DNA of 64,000 bases from Rodentibacter caecimuris (GTDB lineage Bacteria > Pseudomonadota > Gammaproteobacteria > Enterobacterales > Pasteurellaceae). The notes under the pieces are model-generated. The model was given only the letters and a program-made list of their open reading frames with translations, did not search any database and had not been told where the DNA came from. Of this stretch, positions 12,441 to 22,076 are shown piece after piece. The position numbers and the translations under genes are program-made. Position 1 is the first letter of the stretch; every line of letters starts with the position of its first letter. The stretch lies in assembly GCF_024622045.1 (NCBI RefSeq), contig NZ_JANKBP010000001.1, one strand, 5' to 3'.

Positions 12441-13481
12441 ATGGCTAAACGTAAACTCACTCAAAATCAGTTCCGCCGAATTGAATTTAACAATGCCCGA
12501 ACGCTTCATCGCCACAAGAAAAGAGAAATTGAATGGCAAGATGAAATGCTGGGGGTATCACAAGACGGCTTGGTGGTGACGCGTTATTCTATGCACGCCG
12601 ATGTAGAAAATGCACAAGGGGAGATTTACCGCTGTAATTTACGCCGTACTCTGTCAAGTTTAGTGGTGGGCGATAGAGTCATTTGGCGGGAAGGAAACGA
12701 ACAGTTACAAGGTGTGAGTGGGGTGATTGAAGCTATTCATCCGCGTGTAAATGAAATTTTACGCCCTGATTATTATGATGGATTGAAACCTATTGCCGCG
12801 AATATTGATCGTATTATTATTGTTTCCGCAGTGTTGCCGGTTTTTTCTCTTAATATTGTTGATCGTTATCTTGTGGTATGTGAAATTTCAGGTATTGAGC
12901 CGGTTATTGTCGTCAATAAAGGCGATCTTTTAACGGATGAAGAGGAAAAAAATATTGAACAACAACTGCAAATTTATCGTGACATCGGCTATCAAACCTT
13001 GATTATTTCTGCCTCAAACGGAAAAAATATGGAAAAACTAACCGCACTTTTGAGCAGTGGCACATCTATTTTTGTCGGGCAGTCCGGTGTCGGCAAATCC
13101 AGCTTGATCAATGCTATTTTCCCCAACGTCAATGCACAAGTAGGCGAGGTGAGTGAAAATTCGGGGCTGGGGCAACATACGACAACTTCCTCACGTCTTT
13201 ATCATTTACCTCAAGGCGGAAATCTCATTGATTCGCCGGGGATCCGCGAATTTGGATTATGGCACTTAGATGCCGATCAAATCACCAAAGGATACCGAGA
13301 ATTCCAATATGTCTTAGGTACTTGTAAATTCCGTGATTGTAAACATTTGAATGATCCGGGCTGTGCTTTACGTGAAGCGGTAGAGACTGGGAAAATTTCT
13401 CAGATTCGTTATGAAAACTATCACAAACTTATTGCAAGTTTATCCGAAACAAAGTCACAACGGCATTTTTCAACAAGTTAG
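12441..13481 (+). CDS. rsgA: Small ribosomal subunit biogenesis GTPase RsgA
   Basis: 346 residues. A GTPase that checks late 30S maturation. It is circularly permuted, as expected. The order is an OB fold (about 35-110), then G4 NKGD at 159-162, G5 region SASNGKN, G1 GQSGVGKS at 213-220 and G3 DSPG at 264-267. The C-terminal zinc finger uses C295, C300, H302 and C308. The start is 70 bases from the orn start on the other strand, and an uptake signal overlaps the leader just before the ATG. Confidence 0.96.
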   Translation: MAKRKLTQNQFRRIEFNNARTLHRHKKREIEWQDEMLGVSQDGLVVTRYSMHADVENAQGEIYRCNLRRTLSSLVVGDRVIWREGNEQLQGVSGVIEAIHPRVNEILRPDYYDGLKPIAANIDRIIIVSAVLPVFSLNIVDRYLVVCEISGIEPVIVVNKGDLLTDEEEKNIEQQLQIYRDIGYQTLIISASNGKNMEKLTALLSSGTSIFVGQSGVGKSSLINAIFPNVNAQVGEVSENSGLGQHTTTSSRLYHLPQGGNLIDSPGIREFGLWHLDADQITKGYREFQYVLGTCKFRDCKHLNDPGCALREAVETGKISQIRYENYHKLIASLSETKSQRHFSTS

Positions 13482-13553
13482 CCGGAACTTAGAGTAAAAT
13501 TTGGTTAATCGGATTAGAATGTTGATCTCACTTAAGTTTTTTTGCCTTTTTCC

Positions 13554-13582
13554 TTGATTATTTTGTTTTTAACAAGGATACT
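13554..13582 (+). promoter_or_regulatory. candidate ptsH promoter
   Basis: -35 TTGATT and -10 GATACT separated by exactly 17 bp, about 60 bases before the ptsH start. No convincing CRP palindrome was found in the 160 bases between rsgA and ptsH. Confidence 0.5.
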
Positions 13583-13642
13583 ATGGCAGGTTTTGGATCT
13601 GACAGTTTTATAATTAAACTATTTATTAGTAGAGGTAACATT

Positions 13643-13900
13643 ATGTTCTCAAAAGATGTAGAAATCACAGCACCTAACGGTTTGCACACTCGTCCTGCTG
13701 CGCAATTCGTAAAAGAAGCAAAAGGTTTTGCTTCAGACATTACTGTGACATCCGCAGGGAAAAGTGCGAGTGCCAAAAGTTTGTTTAAATTACAAACTTT
13801 AGGTTTAACACAAGGAACGGTTATCACCATATCCGCGGAAGGTGAAGATGAACAACAAGCCGTTGAACATTTAGTCGCATTAATCCCTACTTTAGAGTAA
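13643..13900 (+). CDS. ptsH: Phosphocarrier protein HPr
   Basis: 85 residues from the ATG at 13643, preceded by AGAGG; in-frame codons upstream are not part of the family. HPr carries phosphate from enzyme I to sugar-specific EIIA proteins. His15 lies in NGLHTRPAA, and Ser46 is present. It is the first gene of ptsH-ptsI-crr. Between it and ptsI lies a strong hairpin with a T-rich tail that could make HPr more abundant than enzyme I. Confidence 0.97.
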   Translation: MFSKDVEITAPNGLHTRPAAQFVKEAKGFASDITVTSAGKSASAKSLFKLQTLGLTQGTVITISAEGEDEQQAVEHLVALIPTLE

Positions 13901-13914
13901 CTATTGAGTATAAG

Positions 13915-13952
13915 ATAGCCATAAAAGCACGTGTTTTATGGCTATTGTTTTA
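13915..13952 (+). terminator. ptsH-ptsI intergenic attenuator hairpin
   Basis: A perfect 12-bp inverted repeat, ATAGCCATAAAA / TTTTATGGCTAT, with a 7-base loop, followed by TGTTTTATTT. It looks like a partial terminator inside the operon, or a 3'-end stabiliser for ptsH mRNA. Confidence 0.7.
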
Positions 13953-13981
13953 TTTAATCCTATTAATCTTGGAAGGTGAAC

Positions 13982-15709
13982 ATGATTTCAGGTATTCCAG
14001 CATCCCCCGGTATTGTTTTTGGTAAGGCGTTAGTTCTTAAAGAAGAAAAAATTGTCCTTGATACAAAGTCGATTTCTGATGATCAAATTGAAACGGAAAT
14101 TGCACGTTTTTACGAAGGGCGTAATGCCGCAGTTGAACAATTAAATTCCATCAAAGATCGTGCTTTTGCTTCGTTGGGAGAAGAGAAAGCGGCGATTTTC
14201 GAAGGGCATTTAATGATTTTGGAAGATGAAGAATTAGAAGAAGAAATTATCGACTATCTACGTTCACATAAAGTTAATGCCGGTGTCGCTGCGAGTAAAA
14301 TTATTGATCAGCAAGTGGCGATGTTATCAGAAATTGATGATGAGTATTTGAAAGAACGTGCCGGTGATATCCGTGATATTGGTAACCGTTTAATCAAAAA
14401 CATTTTAGGTATGCATATTGTTGATCTAGGCGATATAAACGAAGAATCTATTTTGGTTGCCTATGATCTCACCCCTTCTGAAACGGCGCAATTGAATCTT
14501 GAGAAAGTATTGGGATTCATTACAGATATTGGAGGCCGTACTTCACATACTTCTATTATGGCCCGCTCTTTGGAATTACCGGCTATTGTTGGAACCAACA
14601 ATGTGACTGAAAAAGTGAATACCGGTGATTTCCTGATTCTTGATGCCGTAAATAACAAAGTCTATATTAATCCAACCGAAGCCCAAATCAACGAATTAAA
14701 ATCTTTAGAAGCAAAATTAGCAGAAGAAAAAGCCGAATTAGCAAAATTAAAAGATCTTCCTGCCGTGACATTAGACGGGCATAAAGTTGAAGTAGTGGCA
14801 AATATTGGTACTATTCGCGATTGTGACGGTGCAAACCGTAACGGAGCCGAGGGGGTAGGTTTATACCGTACAGAGTTCCTCTTTATGGATCGCGATCAAC
14901 TTCCAACGGAAGAAGAGCAATTTATTGCTTATAAAGAAGTCGTAGAAGCTATGGACGGACGTTTGGTTGTGCTTCGTACTATGGATATCGGTGGTGACAA
15001 AGATTTACCGTATCTAGATCTTCCAAAAGAAATGAACCCGTTCTTAGGATGGCGGGCAATTCGTATTGCACTGGATCGCCGTGAAATTCTCCATGCTCAG
15101 TTACGTGCGGTGTTGCGTGCCTCTGCATTTGGCAAATTAGCGGTGATGTTCCCGATGATTATTTCGGTAGAAGAAATTCGTGAATTAAAATCTGTGATTG
15201 AAACTCTGAAAGTGGAGCTACGTGCAGAAGCTAAAGCCTTTGATGAAAATATTCAAATCGGTGTAATGGTGGAAACGCCGTCTGCTGCGGTAAATGCGAA
15301 ATTCTTGGCGAAAGAAGTGGATTTCTTTAGTATCGGGACTAATGACTTAACGCAATATACCTTAGCCGTTGATCGCGGCAATGAATTGATTTCTCATCTT
15401 TATAATCCAATGCAACCGTCCGTACTTGGCTTAATTAAACAAGTTATTGATGCGTCTCACGCAGAAGGTAAATGGACGGGGATGTGTGGTGAGTTAGCCG
15501 GTGATGAGCGTGCAACCTTGCTCTTGTTAGGTATGGGATTAGATGAATTTAGTATGAGTGCAATTTCGGTACCTCGTATTAAAAAACTCATTCGTAGTGT
15601 GAATTTCCAAGAGGTAAAAGAGCTTGCAAGTAAAGCATTAGAGAAACCAACCGCTTCGGAAATTGAGCAATTAATTGAAGAATTTTTGTCAGAAAAAGCA
15701 CTGAGTTAG
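13982..15709 (+). CDS. ptsI: PTS enzyme I (PEP-protein phosphotransferase)
   Basis: 575 residues from ATG 13982, six bases after a GGAAGG ribosome-binding site. A GTG two codons upstream is possible but less likely. It autophosphorylates from PEP and passes the phosphate to HPr. The active-site His is in GGRTSHTSIMARS (about 184-196). The PEP-binding C-terminal domain carries GLYRTEFLFMDR, the DFFSIGTNDLTQYTLA signature and GMCGELAGD, which holds the catalytic Cys. Length equals E. coli EI. It is the central gene of ptsHI-crr. Confidence 0.97.
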   Translation: MISGIPASPGIVFGKALVLKEEKIVLDTKSISDDQIETEIARFYEGRNAAVEQLNSIKDRAFASLGEEKAAIFEGHLMILEDEELEEEIIDYLRSHKVNAGVAASKIIDQQVAMLSEIDDEYLKERAGDIRDIGNRLIKNILGMHIVDLGDINEESILVAYDLTPSETAQLNLEKVLGFITDIGGRTSHTSIMARSLELPAIVGTNNVTEKVNTGDFLILDAVNNKVYINPTEAQINELKSLEAKLAEEKAELAKLKDLPAVTLDGHKVEVVANIGTIRDCDGANRNGAEGVGLYRTEFLFMDRDQLPTEEEQFIAYKEVVEAMDGRLVVLRTMDIGGDKDLPYLDLPKEMNPFLGWRAIRIALDRREILHAQLRAVLRASAFGKLAVMFPMIISVEEIRELKSVIETLKVELRAEAKAFDENIQIGVMVETPSAAVNAKFLAKEVDFFSIGTNDLTQYTLAVDRGNELISHLYNPMQPSVLGLIKQVIDASHAEGKWTGMCGELAGDERATLLLLGMGLDEFSMSAISVPRIKKLIRSVNFQEVKELASKALEKPTASEIEQLIEEFLSEKALS

Positions 15710-15768
15710 ATACAAAATCAGTGTTTTAAGCTAGAATATCAACCATATTTAATGGATAGGAGATGAAA

Positions 15769-16269
15769 ATGGGTTTATTTGACAAGCTATTCGGTTCCAA
15801 AGAGAACAAATCCGTCGAAGTTGAGATTTATGCACCGCTTTCCGGTGAAATTGTCAATATCGAAGATGTACCGGATGTTGTGTTTTCTGAAAAAATTGTT
15901 GGTGATGGCATTGCTATTCGTCCGACAGGCAATAAAATTGTCGCACCGGTTGATGGTGTTATTGGTAAGATTTTTGAAACCAACCATGCCTTTTCAATGG
16001 AGTCAAAAGAAGGGGTTGAATTATTTGTTCACTTTGGTATTGATACCGTTGAGTTAAAAGGTGAAGGTTTTACTCGTGTTGCGCAAGAAGGGCAAACTGT
16101 AAAACGTGGTGATACAGTAATTGAATTCGATCTTGAATTACTGGAAGCAAAAGCTAAATCTGTATTAACACCGGTTGTGATTTCCAATATGGATGAGATC
16201 TCAAGTATTGAGAAAAAAGCAGGCGAGGTTATTGCCGGCGAGTCCGTAGTGTTAAGCCTTAAAAAATAA
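15769..16269 (+). CDS. crr: PTS glucose-specific enzyme IIA
   Basis: 166 residues from ATG 15769, which has AGGAG six bases upstream; an ATG two codons earlier overlaps that site. It transfers phosphate from HPr to glucose EIICB. In its two phosphorylation states it stimulates adenylate cyclase or blocks non-PTS permeases. H88 (FVHFG) is the phospho-acceptor and H73 (TNHAFS) its partner. Its output is relevant to the CRP sites found upstream of lacZ and the ara genes. Confidence 0.97.
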   Translation: MGLFDKLFGSKENKSVEVEIYAPLSGEIVNIEDVPDVVFSEKIVGDGIAIRPTGNKIVAPVDGVIGKIFETNHAFSMESKEGVELFVHFGIDTVELKGEGFTRVAQEGQTVKRGDTVIEFDLELLEAKAKSVLTPVVISNMDEISSIEKKAGEVIAGESVVLSLKK

Positions 16270-16284
16270 TTTTATATAGAATAA

Positions 16285-16313
16285 AAAAGTCCGCCGTTGT
16301 GCGGATTTTTTGT
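16285..16313 (+). terminator. pts operon terminator
   Basis: Stem AAAGTCCGC / GCGGATTTT with a CGTTGT loop and a TTTTTT tail, directly after crr. Confidence 0.85.
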
Positions 16314-16326
16314 TTAGAGGTGAAAA

Positions 16327-17526
16327 GTGATTTATAAATTAACTGGTGTTTTACAACATTATATTTGGGGCGGACAGCATTACATTCCACAATTATTAAA
16401 TCTTTCGGTGGAAGAAAATCAACATTATGCCGAATGGTGGCTTGGTGCACATATTTCTGCCCCCGCCATAATTGAAGTTGAGGGCAAAAATTTACCGCTG
16501 ACTGAATTTTTACAGCAAAATCCGACCGCACTTGGTGAGAAAAGTCGAGAAATTTTTGGTGAAGAATTACCCTACCTATTGAAGATTCTTGATGTAGCAA
16601 AGCCGCTTTCTATCCAGTTGCACCCAACCAAACAACAGGCGGAAATCGGTTTCGCAAAGGAAAATGCGAAAGGTATTGATTTAAAAGATTCGAAACGAAC
16701 TTATAAAGATAATAATCATAAACCTGAAATGATGATTGCATTATCTGATTTCTGGCTGTTACATGGATTTAAGGCAAAAGAAAAAATCCTCTCTTTACTT
16801 AATGAACGTCCTTCTCTTGCCCCTCTTGCAGAAAAATTAGGTAATCAAGATCTGCATTCATTTTATGCGGATGTCATGCAAGCGGATCAATCCCAACTAT
16901 ATCAATGGCTTGCCCCTATTGTTGAACAAAATCGTGAGGCTTATGCTCAGAATGAACTCAGGCTAAATAATCCCGATTATTGGGTGCTTTATTCTATGGA
17001 AGCGATGGAGATTTCACTGGAAAAACTCGATGCGGGTTTAGTCTGTTTTTATCTTTTCAACATTGTTCACCTCAAAAAAGGTGAGGGGATTTACCAAGAA
17101 GCAGGTATTCCACACGCTTATTTACGCGGACAAAATATTGAATTGATGGCATGTTCCGATAATGTCATTCGTGGCGGATTAACGCCAAAATATGTAGATA
17201 TTCCGGAACTATTGAAAGTGGTGGATTGCCGAGAAATAGAACCGCAAATTATTTCTGCGGCCCCTCATGATATGCGCGTATTTACTTATTCCACGCCGGC
17301 AAAAGATTTCGCCTTACAAAATATACAATATGAATGTGGTGAAACTCATCGCTTAAAAATTCAGAGTGCAGGAATTTTAATGGTGATGAAAGGGCAACTC
17401 AATTTACGCTCGGAAACCACCGCACTTTCTCTTAAAAAGGGAGAGTCTGCTTTTATCACTTCCGGTTCTTCTTATGAAATTGAAGGGCTATCGGAGGGCT
17501 ATGCCGTCATAGCAAAGCTACCCTGA
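16327..17526 (+). CDS. manA: Mannose-6-phosphate isomerase, class I
   Basis: 399 residues starting at GTG 16327, preceded by AGAGGTG. It interconverts mannose-6-phosphate and fructose-6-phosphate. The cupin zinc-site signatures are visible: SIQLHPTKQQAE near 98-109 and QEAGIPHAYLRGQNIELMA near 257-275. It sits alone between the pts terminator and lacZ. The mannose-type PTS that could supply its substrate lies 20 kb away and is broken, so its source of mannose-6-phosphate may be elsewhere. Confidence 0.94.
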   Translation: MIYKLTGVLQHYIWGGQHYIPQLLNLSVEENQHYAEWWLGAHISAPAIIEVEGKNLPLTEFLQQNPTALGEKSREIFGEELPYLLKILDVAKPLSIQLHPTKQQAEIGFAKENAKGIDLKDSKRTYKDNNHKPEMMIALSDFWLLHGFKAKEKILSLLNERPSLAPLAEKLGNQDLHSFYADVMQADQSQLYQWLAPIVEQNREAYAQNELRLNNPDYWVLYSMEAMEISLEKLDAGLVCFYLFNIVHLKKGEGIYQEAGIPHAYLRGQNIELMACSDNVIRGGLTPKYVDIPELLKVVDCREIEPQIISAAPHDMRVFTYSTPAKDFALQNIQYECGETHRLKIQSAGILMVMKGQLNLRSETTALSLKKGESAFITSGSSYEIEGLSEGYAVIAKLP

Positions 17527-17572
17527 GAATCTAACGGTATATTAACTAATGTTATAAAGGATCATTGGATAT

Positions 17573-17588
17573 TGTGATCCCCCTCACA
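17573..17588 (+). promoter_or_regulatory. CRP-cAMP operator upstream of lacZ
   Basis: A perfect consensus palindrome, TGTGA-N6-TCACA, 75 bases before the lacZ start. A -10-like TATAGT lies at 17638-17643 with no recognisable -35, as expected for a CRP-dependent promoter. Confidence 0.85.
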
Positions 17589-17662
17589 AAATCCGATATC
17601 CTTTCTGAATGAAAGATAAAATTCAGTTATAGTAAGGCAATCTTTCCTCTTTCGGAGTTGCT

Positions 17663-20600
17663 ATGCCATTACCGAATTATTTCCAAGATCCTCAAATTCT
17701 TCACATTAACACCACGCCGCATCATGCTTATTTTATTCCTTTTGATTCTGTGGAAAGTGCGGTCAAAAATCAGCGAGAATTTTCTGCTTTTTTCACTTTA
17801 CTTAATGGCGAGTGGGATTTTGCCTATTTTGATCGCTATGTAGATTTACCGAAAGATTTTCTTCATTTCTCCTTTTCAGAAAAAATTCCGGTTCCCGCCA
17901 ATTGGCAGAATCACGGTTATGATCATCATCACTATACCAACGTGAATTACCCTTTTCCTTTTGATCCGCCTTATGTGCCGATTGAAAATCCCTGCGGGCT
18001 TTATCACCGCACTTTTACGCATTCGCCTAAACAAAATAAACGTTATTTACTCAATTTTGAGGGCGTGGACAGCTGTTTATTTGTGTATGTGAATCATCAA
18101 TTTGTGGGCTATAGTCAAATTAGCCATTGCACTAGTGAATTTGATGTGAGTGATTTTCTAAAAAACGGTGAAAATCATCTTCATGTTGTAGTATTAAAAT
18201 GGTGTGACGGCAGCTATTTGGAAGATCAGGATAAATTCCGAATGTCAGGCATTTTTCGTGATGTATATTTGCTTGAACGGGAAAATCATTACTTACAGGA
18301 TTTTTTTATTCGCACCGAACTTGCGGATGATCTAAAAAGTGCGGTCATTTCTGTGGAGGTTTCTTTTGTGGAAAGAGGGAAACCGGCACATCTTCGTGAA
18401 ATTGCATGGCAACTGAACGATCCGCAAGGTGAAATTTTGCTTTCTGCGGTCACGGAAAGCGGTTTCCATTTCACGTTGAATGAAATCACCTTATGGAATG
18501 CGGAAAACCCACAACTTTATACACTGCTATTTCGCTATGGTTCGGAGGTGATTTGTCAAAAAATTGGTTTGCGTAAAATTGAAGTAAAAGATGGTGTGAT
18601 GCTATTTAATGGTGAAGCCATCAAATTTAAAGGCGTAAACCGCCACGACAGCGATCCCAAAACCGGTTATGTCATTAATCACGAGCAAGCTTTACAAGAT
18701 TTACGCTTGATGAAAGAACATAATTTCAATGCAATTCGCACCGCACATTACCCTAATGCCCCTTGGTTCGCCGAACTTTGTGACGAGTATGGTTTTTATC
18801 TGATTGCCGAAAGCGATATTGAATCTCACGGCACCAATGCGGTGTATGTGAAATCGCCTGAAACCAGTATTTTGCTTGGTGTGAAAACAGAAATTGATCA
18901 TCAAGCCATTCGCCAACAAATTATCGACAATTATTGTTATATGGCGCGTAGCCCTGAATTTAATGCGGCAATTTTAGACCGCACTTATGCCAATGTCGAA
19001 CGTGATAAAAACCGCTGTTCCGTGCTGGTATGGTCGCTTGGCAATGAAAGCGGCTATGGAGAGAATTTTGAGCAAGCGGCGGCTTGGGTGAAACGCCGTG
19101 ATCCAAATCGATTAGTGCATTATGAAAATGCCGTTTTCCAACATTCCGATCATCAAAACGATTTAACGAATCTTGATTTTCATAGCGAAATGTACACCGC
19201 TACAGAGGAACTGGATGCTTATTTTGCGGATCCCCATAATAGGAAACCCTATTTATTCTGTGAATATTTGCACGCCATGGGAAATTCTTGCGGTGATGCG
19301 GAAGATTATTTTCAAGTTATAGAACGTCATCGAGGGGCGGCGGGCGGTTTTGTTTGGGAATGGTGTAATCATTCGCCTTATTTGCCTCATTCCGAGCGGA
19401 TGGGATATGGCGGGGATTTTGCTGATGTACCGAATGATGGTAATTTTTGTGCTGACGGTTTAGTCACGGCTGATCGCCAAATTCAGAGCAATTTGTTGGA
19501 ACTAAAAAATGTACAGCGTCCGATTCGGGTCTTTTTAGATGAAGGCAAAGTGCGGTTAAAAAATTATTTGGATTTCACCAATACGGAAGAATTGATCGCC
19601 ATTCATTATCAAATCACCGAAAATTTGCGTGTCATCAGTGAAGGATATTTTGATGGAATAAAAATTGCCCCGAAAGCAACCGCACTTTTGCCGCTTGATT
19701 TGCCTGAAACCGATAATGAACTCTGGCATATCACTCTCACCTATTACCAAAAAATTGATCGCGGTTTAGTGGCAAAAAATCATTGTTTAGGTTTCGATCA
19801 ACTTTGTTTCTCTTCCCAAAGCAGGTTGCCTGTTCATCAGATAAAGAAAGCGACACAGACTATTTCTCTTAATGAAACGCCCCATCATGTGTTGATTTCT
19901 GTCGGAAAAATTTGTTATGAATTGGATAAACACAGAGGGATTATCACACAAATTTCCAGTGGGGGAAGCGCTTGGCTTAATGCACCTTTGGATTTTAATA
20001 TTTGGCGGGCGCCATTGGATAATGACAGTCTGATTAAAACCCATTGGTTAGCAGCAGGTTACGAGCAGGCTATAACTCGTGCTTATGATTTTGTTATTGT
20101 TGAACAAGAAAGTGCGCTGGAAATTCGAGTCAAATCCGGTATTAATGCGGTTTCATGCGAGCGTATTTTAACCCTTGATGTAATTTATCGAATTGATACG
20201 CAGGGCAATTTATCAATTAAAATTCATGCTAAAAAACAACCGCACTTACCGTTTTTACCGCGTTTTGGCGTTCGCTTTTTCTTAAAAGACAGTTTTCAAC
20301 AAGCTGAATATATCGGCTATGGCGAAACGGAAAGTTACCTTGATAAACATCAAGCAACACAGTTTAACTTGTATAAAACGACACCAAAATCCAACCATGT
20401 GCTCTATTTAAAACCGCAAGAAAATGGAAGCCATTTTGGTTGTCAGAGGTTTACGATTAAGAACGATCGAGAGGGATTTTCAATTTATTGTGATAAAGCA
20501 TTTAGCTTTAATCTTTCACCTTATACACAAGAAGAATTGGAGGCGAAAAAGCATAACGATGAATTGGAAGAAAGCGGCAGTACAATATTATGTGTGGATT

Positions 20601-20707
20601 ATAAAATGAGTGGCATTGGCTCTAATTCCTGCGGCCCAAGTTTGAAAGAAAAATATCGCTTAAGTGAAACGGAATGGGATTGGGAAATGCAATTTTTACC
20701 ACGCTAA
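17663..20707 (+). CDS. lacZ: Beta-galactosidase
   Basis: 1014 residues, close to E. coli LacZ (1024). A glycoside hydrolase family 2 enzyme that hydrolyses lactose and other beta-galactosides. Visible landmarks are the GH2 sandwich start (RHDSDPKTGYV region near 330), the acid/base glutamate in WSLGNESGYG near 455-464, and the nucleophile glutamate in FCEYLHAMGNS near 531-541. The C-terminal small-chain domain is present. The start has CGGAG five bases upstream. No lacI, lacY or other galactoside gene adjoins it. It is rich in uptake signals (seven perfect copies). Confidence 0.96.
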   Translation: MPLPNYFQDPQILHINTTPHHAYFIPFDSVESAVKNQREFSAFFTLLNGEWDFAYFDRYVDLPKDFLHFSFSEKIPVPANWQNHGYDHHHYTNVNYPFPFDPPYVPIENPCGLYHRTFTHSPKQNKRYLLNFEGVDSCLFVYVNHQFVGYSQISHCTSEFDVSDFLKNGENHLHVVVLKWCDGSYLEDQDKFRMSGIFRDVYLLERENHYLQDFFIRTELADDLKSAVISVEVSFVERGKPAHLREIAWQLNDPQGEILLSAVTESGFHFTLNEITLWNAENPQLYTLLFRYGSEVICQKIGLRKIEVKDGVMLFNGEAIKFKGVNRHDSDPKTGYVINHEQALQDLRLMKEHNFNAIRTAHYPNAPWFAELCDEYGFYLIAESDIESHGTNAVYVKSPETSILLGVKTEIDHQAIRQQIIDNYCYMARSPEFNAAILDRTYANVERDKNRCSVLVWSLGNESGYGENFEQAAAWVKRRDPNRLVHYENAVFQHSDHQNDLTNLDFHSEMYTATEELDAYFADPHNRKPYLFCEYLHAMGNSCGDAEDYFQVIERHRGAAGGFVWEWCNHSPYLPHSERMGYGGDFADVPNDGNFCADGLVTADRQIQSNLLELKNVQRPIRVFLDEGKVRLKNYLDFTNTEELIAIHYQITENLRVISEGYFDGIKIAPKATALLPLDLPETDNELWHITLTYYQKIDRGLVAKNHCLGFDQLCFSSQSRLPVHQIKKATQTISLNETPHHVLISVGKICYELDKHRGIITQISSGGSAWLNAPLDFNIWRAPLDNDSLIKTHWLAAGYEQAITRAYDFVIVEQESALEIRVKSGINAVSCERILTLDVIYRIDTQGNLSIKIHAKKQPHLPFLPRFGVRFFLKDSFQQAEYIGYGETESYLDKHQATQFNLYKTTPKSNHVLYLKPQENGSHFGCQRFTIKNDREGFSIYCDKAFSFNLSPYTQEELEAKKHNDELEESGSTILCVDYKMSGIGSNSCGPSLKEKYRLSETEWDWEMQFLPR

Positions 20708-20723
20708 CGAGGGGTAAAATGAA

Positions 20724-20751
20724 AAAGTGCGGTTGATTTTAACCGCACTTT
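20724..20751. terminator. inverted uptake-signal pair between lacZ and gltA
   Basis: AAAGTGCGGTT and AACCGCACTTT form an 11-bp stem around a six-base loop. Two opposed uptake signals thus make a hairpin between convergent genes, the arrangement known from Haemophilus terminators. The T tail is short. Confidence 0.7.
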
Positions 20752-20772
20752 AAGGAAGTAAAGACTTCTTGC

Positions 20773-22047
20773 TTATTTTAAATGACGCTCTTGATGACCG
20801 GTATAAATTTGTCTTGGGCGGACAATTTTTAGGTTCTCTTCGTTCATTTCTTTCCAGTTGGCAATCCAGCCGACTGTTCTACCTAGCGCGAAGATGACAG
20901 TGAACATTGACACTGGAATGCCAATGGCTTTTAAAATAATACCGGAATAGAAATCCACATTCGGATAGAGTTTTCGTTCAATAAAATAGGGATCGCTTAG
21001 GGCAATGTGCTCAAGTTCCATAGCGACTTCTAATAATGGGGTGGTGATGCCAAGCTCCTGTAACACCTCGTGGCAGGTTTCACGCATAACTTTGGCACGA
21101 GGGTCGTAGTTTTTGTACACACGATGTCCGAAACCCATTAAGCGGAACGGATCCTTTTTATCTTTTGCCCTAGCGATAAATTCTGGAATACGATCTACCG
21201 TGCCGATTTCTTCTAACATTCTTACGCACGCCTCGTTGGCACCACCATGGGATGGTCCCCATAAAGAGGCAATTCCTGCTGCGATACAAGCAAATGGATT
21301 TGAGCCTGATGATGCGACACTACGCACTGATGAGGTAGAAGCATTTTGTTCGTGATCAGCGTGTAGAGTAAAAATTCTATCCATTGCTCGTTCTAATACT
21401 GGATTAACGATATAAGGTTCACACGGTGTGGCGAACATCATATATAAGAAGTTACCTGCATAGGAGAGGTGATACTGTGGGTACATAAATGGGCGGCCAA
21501 TGCTATATTTATAACACATTGCTGCTAAGGTAGGCATTTTTGCCAATAAACGAATCGCTGTACGATCAATGTTTTTTTCTGTTTGGAAATCATTATTGTA
21601 GAATGCTGCTAACGCACTACTTGCTGCACACATGACTGCCATTGGATGGGAATCTCGACGGAAACCTTGAAATAGGCGGGTAAATTGATCGTTTACCATA
21701 TAATGTGAGCAAATTTCTTTTTTGAACTCTGTGAGTTGTTCTTCTGTAGGCATTTCGCCTTCTAACAATAAATATGCGGTATGAAGATAAGTTTTATTGA
21801 AGGCTAATTCATCTATTGAATAGCCTCGGTGTAATAAAATACCTTGATCGCCGTCAATGTAAGTAATGCTGGATTCACAAAGTGCAGTGGAGGTTAACCC
21901 CTGATCGTAGGTAAATAAACCTTGTTTTTGCAGCGCTTCTACGCCGATAGCATCATAGCCTAAAGTGCCGTGGTAAACTGGTAAGGCAATTTTTCGACCA
22001 TCACTTAAATGAAGTTCTGCGGTTAAAGTTGGATGTAAGTTTGGCAT
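20773..22047 (-). CDS. gltA: Citrate synthase (type II)
   Basis: 424 residues. It condenses oxaloacetate and acetyl-CoA to citrate. Catalytic signatures are visible: LHADHEQNAST near 233-243, WGPSHGGANEA near 264-274 and MGFGHRVYKNYDPRAKVM near 303-320. The N-terminal extension is typical of the NADH-sensitive hexameric gammaproteobacterial form. It is last in the icd-acnB-gltA run, 29 bases after acnB. H. influenzae lacks this gene. No perfect uptake signal occurs in it. Confidence 0.97.
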   Translation of the reverse strand: MPNLHPTLTAELHLSDGRKIALPVYHGTLGYDAIGVEALQKQGLFTYDQGLTSTALCESSITYIDGDQGILLHRGYSIDELAFNKTYLHTAYLLLEGEMPTEEQLTEFKKEICSHYMVNDQFTRLFQGFRRDSHPMAVMCAASSALAAFYNNDFQTEKNIDRTAIRLLAKMPTLAAMCYKYSIGRPFMYPQYHLSYAGNFLYMMFATPCEPYIVNPVLERAMDRIFTLHADHEQNASTSSVRSVASSGSNPFACIAAGIASLWGPSHGGANEACVRMLEEIGTVDRIPEFIARAKDKKDPFRLMGFGHRVYKNYDPRAKVMRETCHEVLQELGITTPLLEVAMELEHIALSDPYFIERKLYPNVDFYSGIILKAIGIPVSMFTVIFALGRTVGWIANWKEMNEENLKIVRPRQIYTGHQERHLK

Positions 22048-22076
22048 ATTAAGTCTCCTTATTTATATGGTTTGTG

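Noticed and set aside
13500..13545. Possible CRP site before ptsH (TGTTGATCTCAC)
   Set aside because: Half-site spacing is wrong for a CRP palindrome.
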